Assembly: GCF_048544455.1 (NCBI RefSeq)
Contig: NC_133538.1
Location: 448,893,311-448,957,310 of the forward strand
Length of the DNA stretch: 64,000 nucleotides
Source of the DNA: Silene latifolia
Lineage: Eukaryota > Streptophyta > Magnoliopsida > Caryophyllales > Caryophyllaceae
Direction: 5' to 3'
Part shown: positions 11,987-23,900 of the stretch, one piece after another
How positions within the stretch are numbered: position 1 is the first letter of the stretch
How the letters are laid out: each line of letters begins with the position of its first letter
Translations under genes and position numbers: made by a program
Notes under the pieces: model-generated
Told to the model about the DNA's origin: nothing
The model's input: only the letters and a program-made list of their open reading frames with translations
Databases searched by the model: none

Positions 11987-13331
11987 TGATGAGGGCTGTC
12001 GCAACCCTATCAAAGATAAACCAGAAGGGTCTCTAACTAATGCAGCTAGGGAAGTCGGGGTCGAATCCACAGGGAGGATATCTTGCTATCTACTTGCTAA
12101 TCTAAGTCTGTCGGTGTCACAAGATTGGGGTTTTGATTGGAAACTAAACTAAAACAACGATAAATAAAGAGTCTAGCAGTAAATCAAAGAGACTAGGATT
12201 GTCGGTTCATCAATGAACGTTAAATGGTCACAGTTAAGGTCACAGATCAGTCACATGTTTCAGTCTAAGGGGCAGTGAATACGTCCTTTCAGTCCTCTAT
12301 TCGCCCTAAAATACTACTAACTTAGCTTCCGCCCTCATTAGAGTATCCATAAGAATTGTAGCGGGTTTTACTCCTTCCAATCTTTCGCTCTAGGTCGGGG
12401 TGTGCCAAAAACAATTAGAACAATTATGCGCATTAACCGTCTAATCATCATTAAATGCTACTTATAACAACAAAGACATGATAACAACTACAGATCTGCA
12501 AACCTATTTAGCAACTATCATCAATTCATTGATTCCTCTAAATCATAGCGAGGGAATTAGCTATGCATAATGAAATTAACGTAACTAATAACAACTAAAT
12601 CAATAATCAATAATAACATAATAATAAGAGGGAAGAAACGAAATAACATAAACTAAATTAACAAAGAGATTAAAGGGAGAGAAATTAAGGGAATAAGAAA
12701 AATAGAGATGCAAAGGGATAAAGAATTAATACTAGAATTAAGAGAAGGGAAGAGAAATTAAAGGAAGCTCTTGATTGAACATAGTAAGAATCAAAGTAGA
12801 CGATCGAGTAAGTGAATTACTCAATAGAGCATATAAAGTACTCGATCGAATACTAAAGTACTCGATCGAGTGGTCTCTGCGCGTAATTCCTGCTTCGCGC
12901 ACTGAACTTCAAACGGCCGCCATTTCTTTGTTACTTGTCTGAATCAAGCAATTTTCGTGGAGTTGGAAAGCTAAGAGGATAAGCTTTCATCTTCAATTTG
13001 AATCACCTTATTATCATTTGTATAACTCAATATAAGGCCCTTCAAAGTAGGTACTGGTTATATGAAGCTCTTCCTTTGCTCGCCTAGCTACCTTACTTCT
13101 ACGCGCATCACAAATTAGTAGTTTCCAAGCTCTGAATCAACTCATTTCCTAAATGTATGCATAGGGTCAGTTTTTAAGCTTGATTACACTCCTCTACGGT
13201 TCATACCTGCAAATAATACAAGACAAACCAAAGTAGACTATTCGGGGGACATTTCTAGCTAAATACTACGAATTATGCATAGAAATGCGTGCAATACTAG
13301 TACAAAAAGTCTATATAAAATGCACGCATCA
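11987..13331 (-). mobile_element. Solo LTR C2 inside element B
   Basis: This 1345 bp element in minus orientation reads TGATGCGTGCATTTTATATAG to GCGACAGCCCTCATCA on the minus strand. Perfect 5 bp duplications ATTGG flank it (11982-11986 and 13332-13336). It is the same family as C1, and its 5' half is also similar to D3. It contains two perfect TCGATCGA sites (12842 and 12862, 20 bp apart) and degenerate ones nearby. No internal sequence is attached. Confidence 0.88.
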
Positions 13332-14767
13332 ATTGGGATGAATGTTCAGGTAAATTTTGTTGATGGATTTAATGTTTGATATTTGGGATGTTAACCGAAG
13401 ATAGGAAAGGAACCGTTATATTTAGAGGTGAGTGTAAGAGGTTTTATATACGAACAGTGGTGGTGTAGTGGTGTTGTCACTAGTGGTTAAGGGTGATGAC
13501 AAATAGGAAAGATAGCCATTCTAAAGAGGTTGATTTTGTAGAGGCCAGATTAATATGTATAGTTGTGAGGGAGTATAAGATGTAGTTATAGGAGGCTGTT
13601 GCTAGTAGTTGAGTATTAGTGGTATGGTTATATTTGGCAGGAGGTGATGGTTATGCAAATGGGAGAATGTGTTATAAGGGGCATACGAGTTAAGCTCGGG
13701 CGAGAGGTAACCTTTATCAGGTGGTAACTTACGTGATCAGGATTGGCTAGTAAATTCGATTATGGGTCTATGGTGTATGTACGTGATAGTGTGATGTTCC
13801 GACCTCATAAGTAATAGTATGGATGACATTCGTAAGGTTATTATTTGTTTATTCTGTATGATATGTTGCGTTGTGATCTAGTAGAGAGGTTTTTTAAGGA
13901 AGTTTTCTTGTCAAAGAAGTTATACTGAGTCAGTGTTTATGGAATTGTATAAGTTGCGATGACTATCGATGTGGTTGTTGTGCCTCGGGTGGTGATTCGG
14001 GCACGGTACTTCATGTTGTGATGCGGGTATCTTCGCGCTACGGTGCGGCTGTAGGTGGCGGTGTTGCAATGCCGTCATCGGTTGTGGTGGAGTAGACGGG
14101 ATACTTATGAGGCGAATTTTCGAAAGTGTATACCAGTTATATAGTTTGTTGTTTTGTTTACTTCTTTTTCCTGTGAGTTTCGGTTTGGCCATATAGACTG
14201 TTGTTTTGTTTATTGATGTTTCGTACCAGTGTCGGCTTGGGAGTGAGGGTAGAGTATGATATGAAAGTGATTTAGGTATGGTTTCGTTGTTGTCATGGTA
14301 TAGTAATATTCTGTTGATGGGACACAGTTGTGAGAGGTTGTTAAAGTACTTTTGATCTTGTTTTAGATGAGGCATTGGTGGACATAGTTGTGGCAAAAGA
14401 TTTTTGGAACCTGTGTGCTGAGGTGTAAGCGGCAAGTGGTTCGTAATATTTATTGGGACAGTGAGTATAGGGTGTTGGGAATTAGTATCATGTTAAGTTA
14501 TGGGTGAGTTTTGTGGTAATAAAAGAAAAGAACTTGAGAAGCTAATATGAGTGTGTATAACAATTGTGGATCGTAAGTTATGATCGTGGAGATGGGTGCA
14601 TATATATATAGAAGTATGTCGTTTTGCGGTGATGTTGAAGTGTTGGTGTGCCGGTTTCGCTGACGATTTTATGGTATTGGTTAGATGGGGTGCAAAATAA
14701 TTTGAGGTAGGAGAACTGTTAGAGTAAGAGAGCCTTGGAAATTGGAATGGTTATAGGTGTTGAGGTT
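13332..14767 (+). other. Internal segment of element B between C2 and D
   Basis: Non-coding G- and T-rich DNA of the LARD-like element. Open stretches on the minus strand (for example 13920-14435) show no domain and come from the base bias. The last five bases AGGTT (14763-14767) are the target duplicated by complex D. Confidence 0.5.
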
Positions 14768-16207
14768 TGATGCGTGCATATTATATAGACTTTTACGGTC
14801 TCTTTTGGCACGCATTTCTATGTATTTGAGTGACTTTATGTCACTTTATACCCCGAATAGGCTACTTTGTGCTTTTATTGCTATTTTGCAGATTTGTAGC
14901 GGAAACCAACCTTTAGTGGCCTCGAGATAGCATCTCTGGAAGATGGACGGAAAAGAGGACGGAAGACTCATGCATGGGAAAGCGTGAAGACGAAAGTTAA
15001 CCAAATTAAGCATGTCAGAAACACTACGGAAGCTAAGAAGTGACTGAAGATCTCGATCGACCACATTTGGCTGTCGATCGAGAATACAGAGGAATACAAG
15101 CCTTCGATCGAGCTGCCCTGTGCTCGATCGAACTGCCAAGCCCTCGATCGAGCTGCCCTGTGCTCGATCGAGCTGTCCTGTACTCAATCGAGAGCCTTAA
15201 CCTCTCGATCGAGAGGTTCTCCTTTACGTGGGCTATTAGAGCCCGTAGGTTAATAAAACAACTCGTGAGTTTTGTTATAAAAACAATTAGACGAGTTGCT
15301 AGGTTATTATCTTTTACCTATCATTCAATTTTCTACATACATTTTTACTGCTTTTTACTGTTCACTGCTTGGAACTTTACGATCTTGGATTTGGTTGTTC
15401 TTTACGCCGGATTCGCTATTATAGTATAATTTCTTTCCCTTAATCTCTTCTCTTGTTTATGTTTTATAATTGCTCTTTTAGTTTCATTGTTAATTACTGC
15501 CTTAATCTCGTCATTGCTTTATACTATTGTTACATCATGTTTTCCGTTAACATTTCATCATTAGTTATGTTAGTTAATATAATTAGCATGCGTAACTAAT
15601 TTCTTTATATGCCGGGATGAGGGAAACCGTGTTAGAAGCATGTTAGGACGACTACTAGGGTAGTTATGTGGTAGGAATCAGGTCTAAGCAATTTATTTGT
15701 AGTTCGGTTGAATGAGTGCACGCAGGAGACCGTCTGTTTAGTTAACCCCCGACCTGGATCGAAAGATTGGAAGGGTAGACTTGCTTAGTTCTGATAATTG
15801 ACTCCTATGAGGGCGAAAGTCAAGTAGGATGACCTTAGGGCGACTTTAGACCGAAAGGTATAGTCGGGTTTGAGACCGAAAGGAGATAACCTAGCCCTTC
15901 CTACTAATAAACTCACTGACCTAGTCATTCCGATAGTGTGTAGAACACGACAGACCGAATTCCTGGCATATCTCTCTTTATCTGATAGTTTATTTACGTC
16001 TCTCTCTGTTTTTCTCTTATACCCTTATTTTCTCTTACCCTTAAATTTTAGTAGTTAGAATATCAAATTCAAAACCCCCCAGTTTGTGACCGACAGATTA
16101 GACTACAGTTAATAGAAAAGCCTCTCTGTGGAATAGACCCGACTTCCCTAGCAATTTATAGTATAGGCTTGTTGGCATTTATTTTTGGTGTTGAACGACA
16201 CGCATCA
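14768..16207 (+). repeat. LTR D1 (5' LTR of the Athila-like element)
   Basis: It runs from TGATGCGTGCATATT to CGACACGCATCA (1440 bp), with TGATGCGTG as an inverted terminal match. It is almost identical to D2. A TATA-like TATAAAAA at 15276-15283 lies about 64 bp after the last palindromic site. Short open frames in it are LTR sequence and not genes. Confidence 0.88.
15053..15212. promoter_or_regulatory. TCGATCGA palindrome array in LTR D1
   Basis: Perfect sites start at 15053, 15074, 15104, 15124, 15144, 15164 and 15205, with a degenerate TCAATCGA at 15184. Spacings including the degenerate site are 21, 30, 20, 20, 20, 20 and 21 bp. D2 carries the same array at 21777-21936, with one more site mutated. 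The TATA-like box follows. Confidence 0.6.
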
Positions 16208-16323
16208 AATTTTGGCGCCGTTGCCGGGGAGGCAATTTTTATTATCTCGTATTGTTTATTTGTCTTGTCTTAAGGAATTTTATTTCCTTAAGACTGTTCT
16301 TATTTACTTCCTTTTAGCTTTGT

Positions 16324-17656
16324 ATGCGCAGGTCTCGTAGGGGTGAATTAGTTGAGGCTGATCCTGAACCCGAAAGATCCTTTTTACGCAGAAAGAGGGA
16401 GTTAGAAAGAGTTCGTCGGGAGGAAGTCTTGAGTACTTCGACGATTCGGTTATCGAGGAAACTTCTATTCGTGAGACTATTATCCCGTCAAAATGCCTAA
16501 TATCGCAAGTCATTCGGAGCCTCTGCGACTATATTCCGAAGAGATTCAAGTTGTCCACCGATGAGGACGGCAATACCTTCGACATTCGGCCATCCTACAT
16601 CAACTTGGTCGAACGGAATTTGTATCGGGGTCCGGGTGAGGATCTAGGAAACATATGGAAAGATTTGCTGATTATTGTTTGTCCATCCCCACATCCAAGG
16701 GAGTGACCCAAGACAAGATAAAGGAAGTTCTCTTTCCTTTTCTCCGGCCAGATAATGCGAGGGAATGGTTGACGGACTTGGATAGAGAAGCGGCAGGTAT
16801 CACGGATTGGACTACTTTAGCTCTGGCCTTCTATAAGAAGTACTTTCCTCCATAGAGGACCAATGCATTGAGGGCCCAGATTACTAATTTCAAGCAAACG
16901 AGTTACGAAAATCTGTTTGAAGCATGGTGCCGCTTTAAGAAAGTCAGAGATCGGTACCTCATCATGGATTCCAACGATGGTTTTTGTGCAACCAATTTTA
17001 TAATGGGTTGTATGATGATCATAGAGCTATTTTAGATCTGCGACCAATGGGAGATTCCAGTAGAGGTTGATGATGATATGGGCTGGAAGCTTATTGAGGA
17101 AATGGCTAATCACACTGCAGAATATGGGAATCCGCGGAGTGGTACACGGACGATAGCTAATATCGAATGTGAAGATATGGATGCTAAGTTCCATAAGATT
17201 AATGCTAGGTTTGACCGATTGGAGATGAAGTCTCCAGAGAGTCAACAAACAGTTCACATGCTGAAGAAAGACGATACGAATCATTGTGAGAGATGCGGCG
17301 AGCCGGGGCACGTTGCTATTGACTGTTTTGCTGATAGGGAGCAAGTCTTTTCTTTCCAAAGCAGATGCGTCAAGGGTATATTTCAGGTTATATCCATCCA
17401 AATCTGCGATGGTCGAGTCAAAATGTCCTTAATCCTACTCCTCCACCGCAGCAACAGGCTTATGTGCCACCGCATAAGCAAGGTTATCAAAAGCCTCCCG
17501 CAATATCCGAATCCGCAGCAAGGAAGTTCTTCATCTGGAGGAATTTCAGAAGTAGGAGAGCTGAAATCCATGATTCAAGCTCTCGCTACACAAGTGAGTA
17601 GGTCGGACCAAGCAACCAATGCTACTATCAAATTGCTTGAGTCCCAAATAGCTTAA
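16324..17656 (+). pseudogene. Athila-like gag, broken
   Basis: Gag forms the retroelement capsid and packages RNA. The retrotransposon-gag domain is recognisable around 16560-17040, with key motifs ADYCLSIPTSKGVTQDKIKE, LFPFLRPDNAREWL and FYKKYFPP. A zinc knuckle CERCGEPGHVAIDC (17285-17326, C-X2-C-X4-H-X4-C) follows. The reading frame is interrupted by a frameshift near 16430, stops near 16543 and at 16853-16855, and further shifts near 17020 and 17350, so no full Gag can be made. It begins about 110 bp after the primer-binding site. It was probably already dead, or the element depended on Gag from relatives. Confidence 0.8.
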
Positions 17657-17731
17657 GTCGCCGCAAATCAATCTACGAGGCAACACGGACAGCTGCCTTC
17701 TCAATCTGAAAAGAGAAAAGAAACGCTGAAC

Positions 17732-19138
17732 ATGATAACATTGAGGAGCGGACTGACTTATTCTGATGCTGATATTGCTGGTACTGATGTTTCTGGCACG
17801 AATTCCAATACTACTGCTGCTGACAATACGACAGCCCTCGATCGAGAGGTTTCTGCTCCTCGATCGAGAGGAAATGGAGAGATGGAGCTCGATCGAGAAG
17901 CTGCTATAGCTCGATCGAGCACTGCTGCTGGCGAAGTCTCTCGATCGAGTGAGAACTGTGCTCGATCGAGAAACTCTGATGATGAAAGTGGTCGATCGAG
18001 ACCATTGAGCAAGCGTATGATTAATAACGCTTTGATTCGTGACACGCATAACGGAGCTCCTATTGAAGATGCTCCATATCCAGGGCGCCTGAAGAGGGTC
18101 AAGAAGACGGAGCCTGAGTTCGCTCGTTTCGGTGAACTTGTGCGAAGATTGAACGTGAGTGTTCCGTTTATCGAGCTGCTAAAAAAGGTACCTTCATATT
18201 TAAAATTTATGCGAGAAGTATTAACGCGTAAAAGGACCATAGATGATGTTGAGACAGTAGCTCTGACGGAGGGGTGTTCTGCACACCTACAAAATAGAAC
18301 CCCACCTAAGCTTGCTGACCCTGGTAGTTTTTCGATACCGTGTCACATTGGAGTTCAATTAATTGATAATGCGTTGTGTGATTTAGGAGCAAGTGTTAGC
18401 GTTTTACCCTTGTCTTTGGCCAAACGGTTAGGATTCACTAAGTTCCATTGCACCAACATGACGGTCCAGATGGCTGATCGGACCTTGTCACGACCTTTAG
18501 GAGTACTGCAAGATATTCCTGTGCAAATAGGAAGATTTCTTATTCCTGTTGATTTTGTCGTGTTAGACATACCCGAAGATAATCACACCCCAATTATTTT
18601 GGGAAGACCGTTCTTGCACACTGCGCAAGCGGTTATAGATGTCAGGATGCGCACTCTTACGTTTAGTGTCGGTGGTGAGGAATTGGTTTTTGCTAAACCC
18701 GCTACTCATAGGGGTTCCATGCGTGTTTTAGAGTGTCATGTTATTCCTGCGGTCGGTGTTGTTACGCCACCCATGATTGAGTCACCTTCCATCCCCATTG
18801 TTGATGTTGAGCACCCACGTGTTGTTACTCTACCTGCTACAGTTACACTTCCGCCTCGGAATGAGAGCGATAAGGAGGACCGTGCTATTGTTGTTACTTG
18901 TACAGGACCTGGATGGGGAGCTTTGGCGCTTGACCAAGGCGAAATGAGCTCTAATGTTGGAATGGGAAAGGGCGACGGTGGCAATATGACCCGTATTCTA
19001 GCGGAAGAAATAAAGCTGGGACATTCGTCGGAAAGTGGTACTTATGTCTGGAGAAGGAAGTTGGAAGTTACCGCAACTGAGGGTAACTCCATTAGCCAGA
19101 GGCCTAGCAGAGGCCTGAAGAACTTAATTGAGCTATAG
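17732..19138 (+). CDS. Athila-like protease-region ORF (468 aa) with embedded TCGATCGA motifs
   Basis: An uninterrupted ORF starts at an ATG followed by ITLRSG, a motif common at the gag-pol linker of Athila elements. The aspartic protease core is seen from the CDLGASVSVLPLSLAKRLG motif (active-site Asp near residue 217) to ILGRPFL (near residue 290); Athila proteases typically have D-L/S-G-A-S rather than DTGA. Residues about 30-95 are rich in LDRE, RSS and ARSR because seven TCGATCGA palindromes are translated there in different frames. The ORF ends at TAG, and no reverse transcriptase, RNase H or integrase follows before the 3' LTR. It therefore appears to be a gag-pro-only derivative. Whether the protein is made is unknown. 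Confidence 0.78.
   Translation: MITLRSGLTYSDADIAGTDVSGTNSNTTAADNTTALDREVSAPRSRGNGEMELDREAAIARSSTAAGEVSRSSENCARSRNSDDESGRSRPLSKRMINNALIRDTHNGAPIEDAPYPGRLKRVKKTEPEFARFGELVRRLNVSVPFIELLKKVPSYLKFMREVLTRKRTIDDVETVALTEGCSAHLQNRTPPKLADPGSFSIPCHIGVQLIDNALCDLGASVSVLPLSLAKRLGFTKFHCTNMTVQMADRTLSRPLGVLQDIPVQIGRFLIPVDFVVLDIPEDNHTPIILGRPFLHTAQAVIDVRMRTLTFSVGGEELVFAKPATHRGSMRVLECHVIPAVGVVTPPMIESPSIPIVDVEHPRVVTLPATVTLPPRNESDKEDRAIVVTCTGPGWGALALDQGEMSSNVGMGKGDGGNMTRILAEEIKLGHSSESGTYVWRRKLEVTATEGNSISQRPSRGLKNLIEL
17838..17999. promoter_or_regulatory. TCGATCGA palindrome array inside a coding frame
   Basis: Seven perfect sites start at 17838, 17860, 17889, 17911, 17941, 17962 and 17992, with spacings of 22, 29, 22, 30, 21 and 30 bp. 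They are read through in the protease ORF without a stop and in more than one codon phase. This suggests spread at DNA level and not protein-level selection. Confidence 0.5.
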
Positions 19139-19383
19139 CCGGGTTTGCAACCCCGTGCAAATTGTAATAGACAATAGATTTTTGAATTCCTTTTTTTGTT
19201 TTTTTTTAAACTTCTTTATTTACGCTGGACACTTAGGCTATAGACATTTTTAGCGTAGAAGACAATTGTGGACTGTAGACAGTTTCCTGGTATTTTTGGG
19301 ATGTTTTTACTGTCAATTTTGCAAGGACAGAAAGCCGCACTCAAAAGATGATACATTAATATGCGTGCTAGCAGGAAAAGACC

Positions 19384-19594
19384 TCGATCGAGGGAGTCAT
19401 ATCTCGATCGAGGGGATTTTTGAAGAAAAAGAGCTCGATCGAGGGAGTCAATTCTCGATCGAGTGAGCAGAAGACCAAGGGACAGCCACCTCTCGATCGA
19501 GAGGTATGGATTAACTCGATCGAGAGGATCTGAGAGCTAAAGCTCTCGATCGAGAGACCTGAAGCTCGATCGAGAAGCTCCACGAGTATATAAA
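19384..19594 (+). promoter_or_regulatory. TCGATCGA array followed by TATATAAA: possible internal promoter
   Basis: Eight perfect sites start at 19384, 19404, 19435, 19455, 19493, 19516, 19546 and 19566, with spacings of 20, 31, 20, 38, 23, 30 and 20 bp. TATATAAA (19587-19594) follows 14 bp after the last site. The array-plus-TATA layout matches that in the LTRs, so an internal promoter is plausible but unproven. Confidence 0.45.
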
Positions 19595-20637
19595 GGGAGT
19601 TCCTTTCTCGATCGTCCTCTTTATTTTACTAGACCCCGATTTCTTCACTCCTGCAATTTTCAATTGATCAATTACCTTGCAAATTTGATTTTTCAATTTT
19701 TCAATTGATCAATTACTCCCCATTTACACCAGGTGTGGAGGATGTGGCTGGAGACGACGATTAGAGGTTCCCCTAGTTTGTTGCTGGTTTGGGGAAGCCG
19801 TCTTGTGAGTACCGTCTTCCTTTCTTTTTCCATCTTTGTATTTATTTATTGTATTTTAGGAGCATGTATTAGGTTTGCGTACCCCATCTCCCATTTGCTG
19901 CTGTTAGTTAGTTGTGAAGACAATGAGGACATTGTCTGTTTTGGTTTGGGGAGGGTATATGCATCCTTTTGCGTCTGCATTTGCATTTTGTTTTGCATTC
20001 ACGTTTACTGCTTTATGTTTTTGCTTTTCATTTAAAAAAAAAAAAAAGAGAAAAAACAGAAAAATCAAAAATATCACGTTTACTTTTGCATATAGTTGAG
20101 TCGGATTGGAGTTCTTTAATGATGACATTGCGCTATTGGTCAAACGTGCCATTCCTTGCCTTTTCACAGTTGCTTAGCAAGAATAAAAAGTGATTTCTCA
20201 AATTTTGTTGTGGAATTTACTACGGATTATTAGACTTGACTCGTAATTTTGGCAAACTACTTATATATTCTGAGATTTAGAGCCATAACTGGTGACATTC
20301 ATGACCAGTTTTTATAGGAATTGAGAGTAGTTACTCCCCACACTTCATTGTATTGCATGTATATGAGTTTTGATTTCTTTTTGCCTACACGCATGGGTTT
20401 GTGGTCGGTATCACGTGTTTTGAGAACTATTGCATCTCCCCTTTTCTCGTTTTGCCCCATTAACTCCACATTAAGCCATATCAGCCAGTTGCCTTAACTA
20501 CACCCCATACTTAGCCTACCATTGTGCCGAGCTAGGTAGTAGTAGAGGAAATTGTTATATTTGTACAGTTTATGGCTCGTTTTGTACTGTTGGAGTGAGT
20601 ATTGATGAGAAATGTTGGAGTACGCTGAAGTTGGTGC

Positions 20638-20767
20638 TCGATCGAGAGCTTATATGGTCGATCGAGCCATTGATGATCCTAATAGTCCTCGATCGACATG
20701 TCCATGTGGTCGATCGAGTGGATTGGAGTTGGAACCTCTCGATCGAGTGGCATCATTCCTTGATCGA
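20638..20767. promoter_or_regulatory. TCGATCGA palindrome array before LTR D2
   Basis: Perfect sites start at 20638, 20658, 20689, 20710 and 20739, with a degenerate TTGATCGA at 20760. Spacings are 20, 31, 21, 29 and 21 bp. A poly-A/purine run follows. Confidence 0.5.
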
Positions 20768-21491
20768 GAGGGTTTGTCCTATGTCAGCCTTAAAAAAAAA
20801 AGAAAAAGAAAAGAAAAAAAAGAAGAGAAAAATGGCTGGAAAGAAAGAAAAAAAATATATATTCTTTACCTCTCGTGCTTATTCATACTTTACGAGGTAT
20901 TTTCATTATGGTTTCTTGTGTTGTATATGCCAAATTATAAGGCATCGAGTTATTTATATGATTGGGAGAGTGGGATGTATTTTATTATGGTCTTGGTTAG
21001 GCTCTAACTCGGCTATTTTACCTTCACATTTCCATATTTGTTTGACCCTTCTTACCAATTGAGCCTCACATATCCATATTATGCAATTGTTCGGCACGTG
21101 ATAGTCCTTGAACGGTGGTTTTGCGTGTGTACGGTGATTGAATCATTACTCATGTTAGTTAGCATTACATGTTGTGTTGGTCGCAGTCTAGGTGAGAGTC
21201 TGCAATTTCTTCTTTCTCTGCATACATATTCTTACTTACCATTTGCTTTACTGAGAGAAGAGTGAACCGGGAGAGTCCAAATTTATGAGTCTTGCAAGGT
21301 CGAACATCCAACGTAATTCCATGATATGCATAAATTTGTTCACTTACTTTGAGCTTGGCAGTAGTTGATTTTGCGCATTAAAGCGGTTTGGCGTTGACTA
21401 GTAGTTAGCTCTGAAAATTACTCCTTTCCATTAGGTCCTTAGTTGCATTTAGTTTGCTTGAGGACAAGCAAAGGTTTGGTTTGGGGAAGTT

Positions 21492-22932
21492 TGATGCGTG
21501 CATATTATATAGACTTTTACGGTCACTTTTGGCACGCATTTCTATGTATTTGAGTGACTTTATGTCACTTTATACCCCGAATAGGCTACTTTGTGCTTTT
21601 ATTGCTATTTTGCAGATTTGTAGCGGAAACCAACCTTTAGTGGCCTCGAGATAGCATCTCTGGAAGATGGACGGAAAAGAGGAAGGAATACTCATGCATG
21701 GGAAAGCGTGAAGACGAAAGTTAACCAAATTAAGCAAGTCAGAAACACTACGGAAGCTAAGAAGTGACTGAAGATCTCGATCGACCACATTTGGCTGTCT
21801 ATTGAGAATACAGAGGAATACAAGCCTTCGATCGAGCTGCCCTGTGCTCGATCGAACTGCCAAACCCTCGATCGAGCTGCCCTGTGCTCGATCGAGCTGT
21901 CCTGTACTCAATCGAGAGCCTTAACCTCTCGATCGAGAGGTTCTCCTTTACGTGGGCTATTAGAGCCCGTAGGTTAATAAAACAACTCGTGAGTTTTGTT
22001 ATAAAAACGATTAGACGAGTTGCTAGGTTATTATCTTTTACCTATCATTCAATTTTCTACATACATTTTTACTGCTTTTTACTGTTCACTGCTTGGAACT
22101 TTACGATCTTGGATTTGGTTGTTCTTTACGCCGGATTCGATATTATAGTATAATTTCTTTCCCTTAATCTCTTCTCTTGTTTATGTTTTATAATTGCTCT
22201 TTTAGTTTCATTGTTAATTCCTGCCTTAATCTCGTCATTGTTTTTATACTATTGTTACATCATGTTTTCCGTTAACATTTCATCATTAGTTATGTTAGTT
22301 AATATAATTAGCATGCGTAACTAATTTCTTTATATGCCGGGATGAGGGAAACCGTGTTAGAAGCATGTTAGGACGACTACTAGGGTAGTTATGCGGTAGG
22401 AATCAGGTCTAAGCAATTTATTTGTAGTTCGGTTGAATGAGTGCACGCAGGAGACCGTCTGTTTAGTTAACCCCCGACCTGGATCGAAAGATTGGAAGGG
22501 TAGACTTGCTTAGTTCTGATAATTGACTCCTATGAGGGCGAAAGTCAAGTAGGATGACCTTAGGGCGACTTTAGACCGAAAGGTATAGTCGGGTTTGAGA
22601 CCGAAAGGAGATAACCTAGCCCTTCCTACTAATGAACTCACCGACCTAGTCATTCTGATAGTGTGTAGAACACGGCAGACCGAATTCCTGGCATATCTCT
22701 CTTTATCTGATAGTTTATTTACGTCTCTCTCTGTTTTTCTCTTATACCCTTATTTTCTCTTACCCTTAAACTTTAGTAGTTAGAATATCAAATTCAAAAC
22801 CCCCCAGTTTGTGACCGACAGATTAGACTACAGTTAATAGAAAAGCCTCTTTGTGGAATCGACCCGACTTCCCTAGCTATTTATAGTATAGGCTTGTTGG
22901 CATTTATTTTTGGTGTTGAACGACACGCATCA
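21492..22932 (+). repeat. LTR D2 (nearly identical to D1)
   Basis: This 1441 bp copy matches D1 with only scattered base changes. One of these damages a TCGATCGA site (about 21798). It is preceded by a purine tract, so it is the proper 3' LTR of the D1 element. The base pairs AATTTTG after it are also the start of the primer-binding-site side of D1 (16208-16214), and then the sequence jumps to 3' internal DNA. Confidence 0.88.
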
Positions 22933-23900
22933 AATTTTGAAATTCAATTGCTTATTGCCTACATACATTCGGGTTAGTGGTTGGTGTCACATGCAGGGAG
23001 ATGCTTACATTACCTTTTCTTTCATTTTTACCCATATAACTCCACATTTAGCCAAATTTGCCTTTTGTCCCTTAACTACATCCAAATTTAGCCTGCCCTG
23101 TCAAGCTAGTTTAGATTGTTTTGTGGTATATTATTTATTGTGCCAAGTTTGGTCTTATATCTAAAGTTGTGGGAGTTGGTAATTTATGAAGGAAAGGAGG
23201 AAAAAATGAAAAAATCAAAAGAAGAAAAAAAAAATCGAAAAAGAAAAGAAAAATAAGAAGAAAAGGAAAAAAAAAAGAAAGATGTTTCACTCCTATGCTT
23301 TATTATAATCATATGAGGAGTATTTTCAGTGAGTTTTGTGCCAAATGAAGAACACTTCTGCTTAATTTTGATGGATAAGAGATGGATATGTTCCATTTAG
23401 TTCTGTTAGGGTGCTAGCTTGATCACCTATACCTTCACATTTCCGAAAAATGTTTTGCCTATTCTTACCCATTGCCTCACTTTACCATAATTTTGTAAGC
23501 TCTCGGCTGTGACGGACCTCGTTTGGTTGGAATGTATGTGTACGGTAGCTAGAATTGTCTATCATATTAGTTGCATGCATGTTTATGTGGGTCGTAGTTT
23601 AGGTGAGCGGCTATATTTTCTTTCTCTCTTACATATAATGTTTACCTTGTGCTTAATTGAGAGAGAGTGACCCGGGAGAGTCCAATTTTGAAAGTCTTAG
23701 GTCAAAAGTTCAACTATTTATGAGATATGTATAAATTCGTTTGCTTTGTTATTGCGCTATTAGTAGTTGACTCTTTTGCATTAAATCGGTTTGAGCAAAC
23801 AGTTTCAGCTTGTCCTAGTTTTTGTTCCTTTCCATTTAGCTCATTAGTTAGTTGCATTTAGTTTGCTTGAGGACAAGCAGAGGTTTGGTTTGGGGAAGTT
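22933..23900 (+). other. Second 3' internal segment between LTRs D2 and D3
   Basis: It is non-coding. After the first seven bases it is similar to the 3' internal region at about 20360-21490 but clearly diverged, and it ends in the same type of purine tract (TTTGGTTTGGGGAAGTT, 23884-23900). It looks like an element whose inside has been deleted from the primer-binding site to the 3' untranslated part. Confidence 0.65.

Larger units (their letters stand above)
19139..21491 (+). other. Non-coding 3' internal region of element D
   Basis: This 2.35 kb lies between the protease ORF and LTR D2 where reverse transcriptase and integrase would be expected, but neither is present. It holds two palindrome arrays (19384-19573 and 20638-20746), poly-A/purine stretches (20034-20050 and 20790-20860) and the purine tract GGTTTGGTTTGGGGAAG (21474-21490) that ends at the LTR. 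The 3' third resembles 22940-23900. Confidence 0.65.

Noticed and set aside
11987-11996. End of solo LTR C2 at TGTCGCAACC (11997)
   Set aside because: With that border no target duplication fits; moving the end to TGATGAGGGC at 11987 gives perfect ATTGG on both sides and agrees with the C1 end.
13920-14435. 171-codon minus-strand open frame
   Set aside because: It lies in the G/T-rich non-coding interior of element B, with no domain or initiation context.
14846-15429. Open frames in LTR D1 (repeated in D2)
   Set aside because: They overlap on both strands, are duplicated with the LTR and consist largely of translated TCGATCGA motifs.
16207-22938. LTR D2 as the end of a simple two-LTR insertion
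   Set aside because: The bases after D2 (AATTT) do not match AGGTT left of D1; the match is found only after D3.
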